Of a stretch of 7,683 nt of DNA, positions 5,335 to 7,683 are shown one piece after another (within the stretch, counting starts at the first letter, position 1; each line of letters begins with the position of its first letter). The DNA is from Halococcaceae archaeon (GTDB lineage Archaea; Halobacteriota; Halobacteria; Halobacteriales; Halalkalicoccaceae). The stretch spans positions 1 through 7,683 of the forward strand of contig SKWB01000275.1 in the NCBI GenBank assembly GCA_007129135.1, read 5' to 3'. The notes under the pieces are model-generated. The model was not told where the DNA came from. It worked only from the letters and a program-made list of their open reading frames with translations, and made no database searches. Made by a program: the position numbers and the translations under genes.

Positions 5335-6623
5335 CCGGCGACGGGTCGCACGGGCTCCGGCTCCTCGTCGTAGAGGGCGAGGAAGACGACCGCGGCGACG
5401 AGCATGAAGCCGGCGGCGACCCAGAACGCGACGAGGAACGAGGCGGCGTCGAGCACGAGTCCGAACGCGGTCGGACCGACGACCGCCCCGACCTGCCAGG
5501 AGACCGACCGGAGCGAGAGGCTCCCGCCGACGGCCTCCTGGTACTCCCCCTCGCGGACGAACAGCGCCATGCTCGTCGGCAGCCGGAGGCTGTCGCCGAT
5601 CCCGAGGATCACGTAGGCGAGAAAGAGCGCGAAGAAGGCCGGTGGGATCGGCGTCTCCCGGCCGGCGAGCGAGAGTTCGATCGGTTCGAGCACCGTGGAA
5701 GCGGCGGGCGCCAGCGGGATCAACGCGGTCCCGAGGGCGTACGAGAGCGTCCCCGCGACGATGAACCACTCGTAGCCCCCGACCCGGTCGGCGAAGCCGC
5801 CGACGTAGCCCTGTGCGACCGACTTCGTCAGCTTCCCGCCCGCGAGGACCGCGCCGATCAGCAGCGCGGTCATCGCGAAGTCCGTGCGGGCGTAGATCGG
5901 GAGGAAGATGATCACCGACATCTTCCCGAAGCTGAACGCGAACCGGAAGACGACGAGCGCGAGCACCGCCCGCCGGCGTAGCAGGGCGACCAGCGTCTCG
6001 ATGCCCGTGTCGTCGGACTCGCGCTCGGCGCCACCGGGCTGTTCGCGGACGAAGGCGACCACGCCCGCGGTCGCGATCAGCGAGAGGACCACCAACACGC
6101 CGTAGGTGGTCTGGAACCCCACGAAGAAGAGCAGTGCTCCGCCGAGGAGGTCGCCGGCGAGACTCGAGAACGCGCTCGTCTGGTTGTACGTCCCGATCCA
6201 GAGCCCGCGTTCGCCGCCCGCCGCGATCGTTCCGACGATCGCCGTCCCCGCGATGTAGACGACGATCGAGCCGATCGCCTGGAACCCACGCAGTGCGACG
6301 ACCTGCGTGATGGAGGTGACGAACGCGAACGCCACGAGCACGAGGACGTTGAGGACCATCCCGACGACGAGCAGCCGTTTCGCGTCGCCGACGTCGACGT
6401 ACCGGCCGACCGGCAGCACCAGCACCAGTCGGACGGCGGCGTAGACGGTGCCGAAGAGCCCGGCGACGAATCCCGACGCCTCGAAGAGGTCGGCATAAAG
6501 CGCCAGCGCGATGATGATCGTCGCGAACGCCATCCCGCTCGCGACGTTCATGACCGCGAGCGCGGCGAACTCGGGGTTTCGAAAGAGCGAGAACGGGCTG
6601 CGACCGTTCGAGAGCGAGGCCAT
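5331..6623 (-). CDS. Major facilitator superfamily (MFS) transporter
   Basis: This 430-residue protein has about twelve hydrophobic segments in two halves, split by a charged loop at ~192-218 (REQPGGAERESDDTG). The first half has the MFS motif A-like loop PVGRYVDVGDAKRLLVVG (71-88) between segments 2 and 3. Its degenerate copy, GGFADRVGGYEWF (275-287), sits at the matching place in the second half. Residues ~312-329 form a polar insertion. No substrate-specific motif is recognised; a drug or metabolite exporter is the usual guess for this type, but that is inference. The ATG at 6623 (MASLSNGRSPF) is chosen because the first helix follows shortly; a GTG at 6635 would add four residues (MRER). 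Neither start has a convincing ribosome site. The stop overlaps that of the convergent PCMT-like gene in CTAG (5331-5334). The gene is preceded by an 84-bp gap. Confidence 0.9.
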   Translation of the reverse strand: MASLSNGRSPFSLFRNPEFAALAVMNVASGMAFATIIIALALYADLFEASGFVAGLFGTVYAAVRLVLVLPVGRYVDVGDAKRLLVVGMVLNVLVLVAFAFVTSITQVVALRGFQAIGSIVVYIAGTAIVGTIAAGGERGLWIGTYNQTSAFSSLAGDLLGGALLFFVGFQTTYGVLVVLSLIATAGVVAFVREQPGGAERESDDTGIETLVALLRRRAVLALVVFRFAFSFGKMSVIIFLPIYARTDFAMTALLIGAVLAGGKLTKSVAQGYVGGFADRVGGYEWFIVAGTLSYALGTALIPLAPAASTVLEPIELSLAGRETPIPPAFFALFLAYVILGIGDSLRLPTSMALFVREGEYQEAVGGSLSLRSVSWQVGAVVGPTAFGLVLDAASFLVAFWVAAGFMLVAAVVFLALYDEEPEPVRPVAG

Positions 6624-6667
6624 TCGCTCTCGCACGTCTGTCTTCGTCGCTACTCAACGGTTGGATA

Positions 6668-6684
6668 CCGGCCCCTATCGCCGG
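6668..6684. repeat. Small inverted repeat between the MFS gene and the small membrane protein gene
   Basis: CCGGC and GCCGG flank a 7-nt spacer (CCCTATC). On the minus strand it is preceded by CGTTTCTT (6692-6685), shortly after the stop of the 86-residue protein gene, so the site may be part of that gene's terminator. It also falls about 45-60 nt before the MFS start, where an operator or promoter element could lie. A 5-bp GC repeat arises often by chance in DNA this GC-rich. Confidence 0.25.
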
Positions 6685-6707
6685 AAGAAACGAGGTGGGT
6701 CGCCGCG

Positions 6708-6968
6708 TTACTCGAACTCGAACTCGCGCTCTCTCGACCGAGAACTCGACCGCGAGCGCGGCTTGGAGCCGCCGCTTCCGCCGTCGCCGCTCAGGTACGA
6801 GTAGGCGAGGTAGAGCCCGTAGACCACCGCGGCGATGATCAGGAGCGTGATCGCGAGGCTCACGATCGAGACGAAGATGCTGAAGATCGTCGTGACGATC
6901 TGCCAGACGATCCACAGCGCTACGACCGCGAGCAGCGCTCCGCCGGCGTACTTGAGCCACTTGCTCAT
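6708..6968 (-). CDS. Small membrane protein with charged low-complexity tail
   Basis: I do not recognise a named family. The 86 residues split in two. Residues 1-60 are hydrophobic: MSKWLKYAGG, then a first segment at ~10-28 and a second at ~29-58 that is unusually rich in Ile, Val and Leu. Residues 61-86 are a flexible tail: GDGGSGGSKPRS, then Arg/Ser dipeptides, then REREFEFE. The tail moves from positive to negative charge. With two helices both ends would lie on the same side, probably cytoplasmic given the Lys residues at 3 and 6. The ATG at 6968 is preceded by GGGAGGG at only 1 nt; an in-frame ATG at 6995 would add MCAQRPWEG, which looks less likely. It lies 81 bp downstream of the E1 beta gene on the same strand, so readthrough is possible. 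Composition and termini look like a real haloarchaeal gene; function unknown. Confidence 0.72.
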   Translation of the reverse strand: MSKWLKYAGGALLAVVALWIVWQIVTTIFSIFVSIVSLAITLLIIAAVVYGLYLAYSYLSGDGGSGGSKPRSRSSSRSREREFEFE

Positions 6969-7049
6969 GCCCTCCCATGGTCGCTGAGCGCACATGAGTG
7001 TTCTGACGGGATGCTGGCGCTGAGAGAGCGTCCCCCCGACCCGATCCGA

Positions 7050-7683
7050 TCAGACCGCCATCGCCCGTTCGATCCCCGCCTGGATCCGTCCCCGGTCGGG
7101 GAGGTACGCCTCCTCGCGGGCGAACAGCGGGTACGGGACGTCGTAGCCGGCGACGCGCTCGACCGGCGCCTCGAGGTAGAAGAACGCCTCCTCCCCGATC
7201 CGCGCGGCGATCTCCGCGCCCATCCCCCCGCTCCGTGGCGCCTCGTGGACGACGACGCAGCGGCCGGTCTTCCTCACCGACTCGACGATCGTCTCCGTGT
7301 CGAGCGGGGAGATCGATCGAGCGTCGATCAGTTCGACGCTCGCGTCGACGGCTCCGGCCGCCCGCCCCGCCTCCCGGAGCATCGCTCCCCACGCGACGAC
7401 CGTGACGTCCTCGCCGGGGTCGACGACGCGGGCCTCGCCGATCGGCACGAGGTGGTCGTCCTCGGGGACCTCCTCGCGGAACGCCCGGTAGATCCGCATC
7501 GGTTCGAGGAAGAGCACCGGGTCCGGATCGCGGATCGCGCTCGCCAGCAACCCCTTCGCGTCCGCGGGGCCGGACGGGATCACGACCTTCAGCCCCGGGA
7601 TGTGGGCGTAGCCGGCCTCGTAGCTCTCGGAGTGGTGTTCGAGCGCCCTGATCCCGCCGCCGTACGGCGTCCGGAGCGTCATC
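7050..7683 (-). CDS. 2-oxoacid dehydrogenase E1 component, beta subunit (N-terminal part outside window)
   Basis: About 211 C-terminal codons are visible; the gene enters from the right edge, and the Met near 7682 is internal. The visible part begins RTPYGGGIRALEHHSES, a hallmark of E1 beta subunits of thiamine-diphosphate-dependent pyruvate and branched-chain 2-oxoacid dehydrogenases. Next come LKVVIPSGPADAKGLL, DPDPVLFLEPMRIYR, the transketolase C-terminal domain (PIGEARVVDPGEDVTVVAWG and VELIDARSISPLD), VVVHEAPRSGGMGAEIAARI and the usual end YDVPYPLFAREEAYLPD. The full family length is about 325-345 residues, so roughly a third is missing. E1 alpha/beta decarboxylates the 2-oxoacid and passes the acyl group to the lipoyl E2 subunit. 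Haloarchaea have several paralogues with pyruvate or branched-chain substrates, and the fragment does not say which this is. Partner genes (E1 alpha, E2, E3), if clustered, would lie to the right or elsewhere; none follows downstream. Confidence 0.93.
   Translation of the reverse strand, partial: MTLRTPYGGGIRALEHHSESYEAGYAHIPGLKVVIPSGPADAKGLLASAIRDPDPVLFLEPMRIYRAFREEVPEDDHLVPIGEARVVDPGEDVTVVAWGAMLREAGRAAGAVDASVELIDARSISPLDTETIVESVRKTGRCVVVHEAPRSGGMGAEIAARIGEEAFFYLEAPVERVAGYDVPYPLFAREEAYLPDRGRIQAGIERAMAV

Noticed and set aside
5310..5981. A 223-codon plus-strand frame over the MFS gene
   Set aside because: It is extremely rich in Glu, Arg and Asp with no structure-like pattern and is opposite a clear twelve-helix protein.
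6980..7030. Short hairpin-like sequences CGCTGAGCG and CGCTGAGAGAGCG between the E1 beta and small membrane protein genes
   Set aside because: The stems are only 4 bp, without a T-rich tract after them on the minus strand; chance is sufficient explanation in this composition.
5080..7392. A 770-codon open frame on the minus strand spanning four gene regions
   Set aside because: It is dominated by Arg, Gly, Pro and Asp, with no recognisable motif, and lies out of frame over the MFS, small membrane and E1 beta genes, which have clear family sequence. Long antisense and off-frame ORFs are expected in DNA this GC-rich.
1..7683. Search for tRNA or rRNA genes, CRISPR repeats, transposases, integrases or toxin-antitoxin pairs
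   Set aside because: None was seen: gaps are too short (at most ~125 bp), no direct-repeat array is present, and every convincing ORF is assigned to a metabolic, transport or housekeeping-like family.

Overview
The window looks like ordinary chromosome from a halophilic archaeon (class Halobacteria). The evidence is very high GC with G/C-ending codons, strongly acidic soluble proteins, haloarchaea-typical families (an HVO_0476-type zinc finger protein, a DUF5518-type membrane protein, paired PCMT-like methyltransferases), and T-rich archaeal TATA-like boxes about 27 nt before several start codons, as expected for leaderless mRNAs. The genus cannot be fixed from the sequence alone. I see no rRNA, tRNA, CRISPR array, insertion sequence, integrase or phage gene, and no non-coding stretch longer than about 125 bp.

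Layout. Plus strand, 1-3207: the C-terminal part of an RND/MMPL-type exporter (cut by the left edge), a stand-alone CinA N-terminal (COG1058-type) protein, a two-CxxC zinc-ribbon protein, and 4 nt later a canonical protein-L-isoaspartate O-methyltransferase (pcm). After a 124-bp gap with a clear promoter comes an AHL-lactonase-like metallo-beta-lactamase-fold hydrolase (3332-4099). One base further, convergently, lies a small DUF5518-type membrane protein (4101-4511, minus). It is divergent from a second, diverged PCMT paralogue (4597-5334, plus). That gene converges on an MFS transporter (5331-6623, minus), and the two stop codons share one CTAG. The right end holds a small membrane protein with a charged, repetitive tail (6708-6968, minus) and the C-terminal part of a 2-oxoacid dehydrogenase E1 beta subunit (7050-7683, minus, cut by the right edge).

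How the genes may work together. The zinc-ribbon protein and pcm are almost certainly one transcription unit, with pcm repairing isoaspartyl damage in proteins. The second PCMT-like protein keeps a glycine-rich SAM loop but has lost the signature Ser and the motif I acid, so it probably does something other than classical repair. The lactonase-like enzyme keeps every metal ligand of the AiiA family but not its active-site Tyr. The other genes are probably independent units. The gene order is compact: convergent pairs are separated by 1 bp or overlap by 4 bp, so opposing transcripts must overlap at their 3' ends. I do not see a clear novel multi-gene system. The points most worth following are the degenerate PCMT paralogue, the lactonase-like hydrolase and the very regular leaderless promoter spacing.
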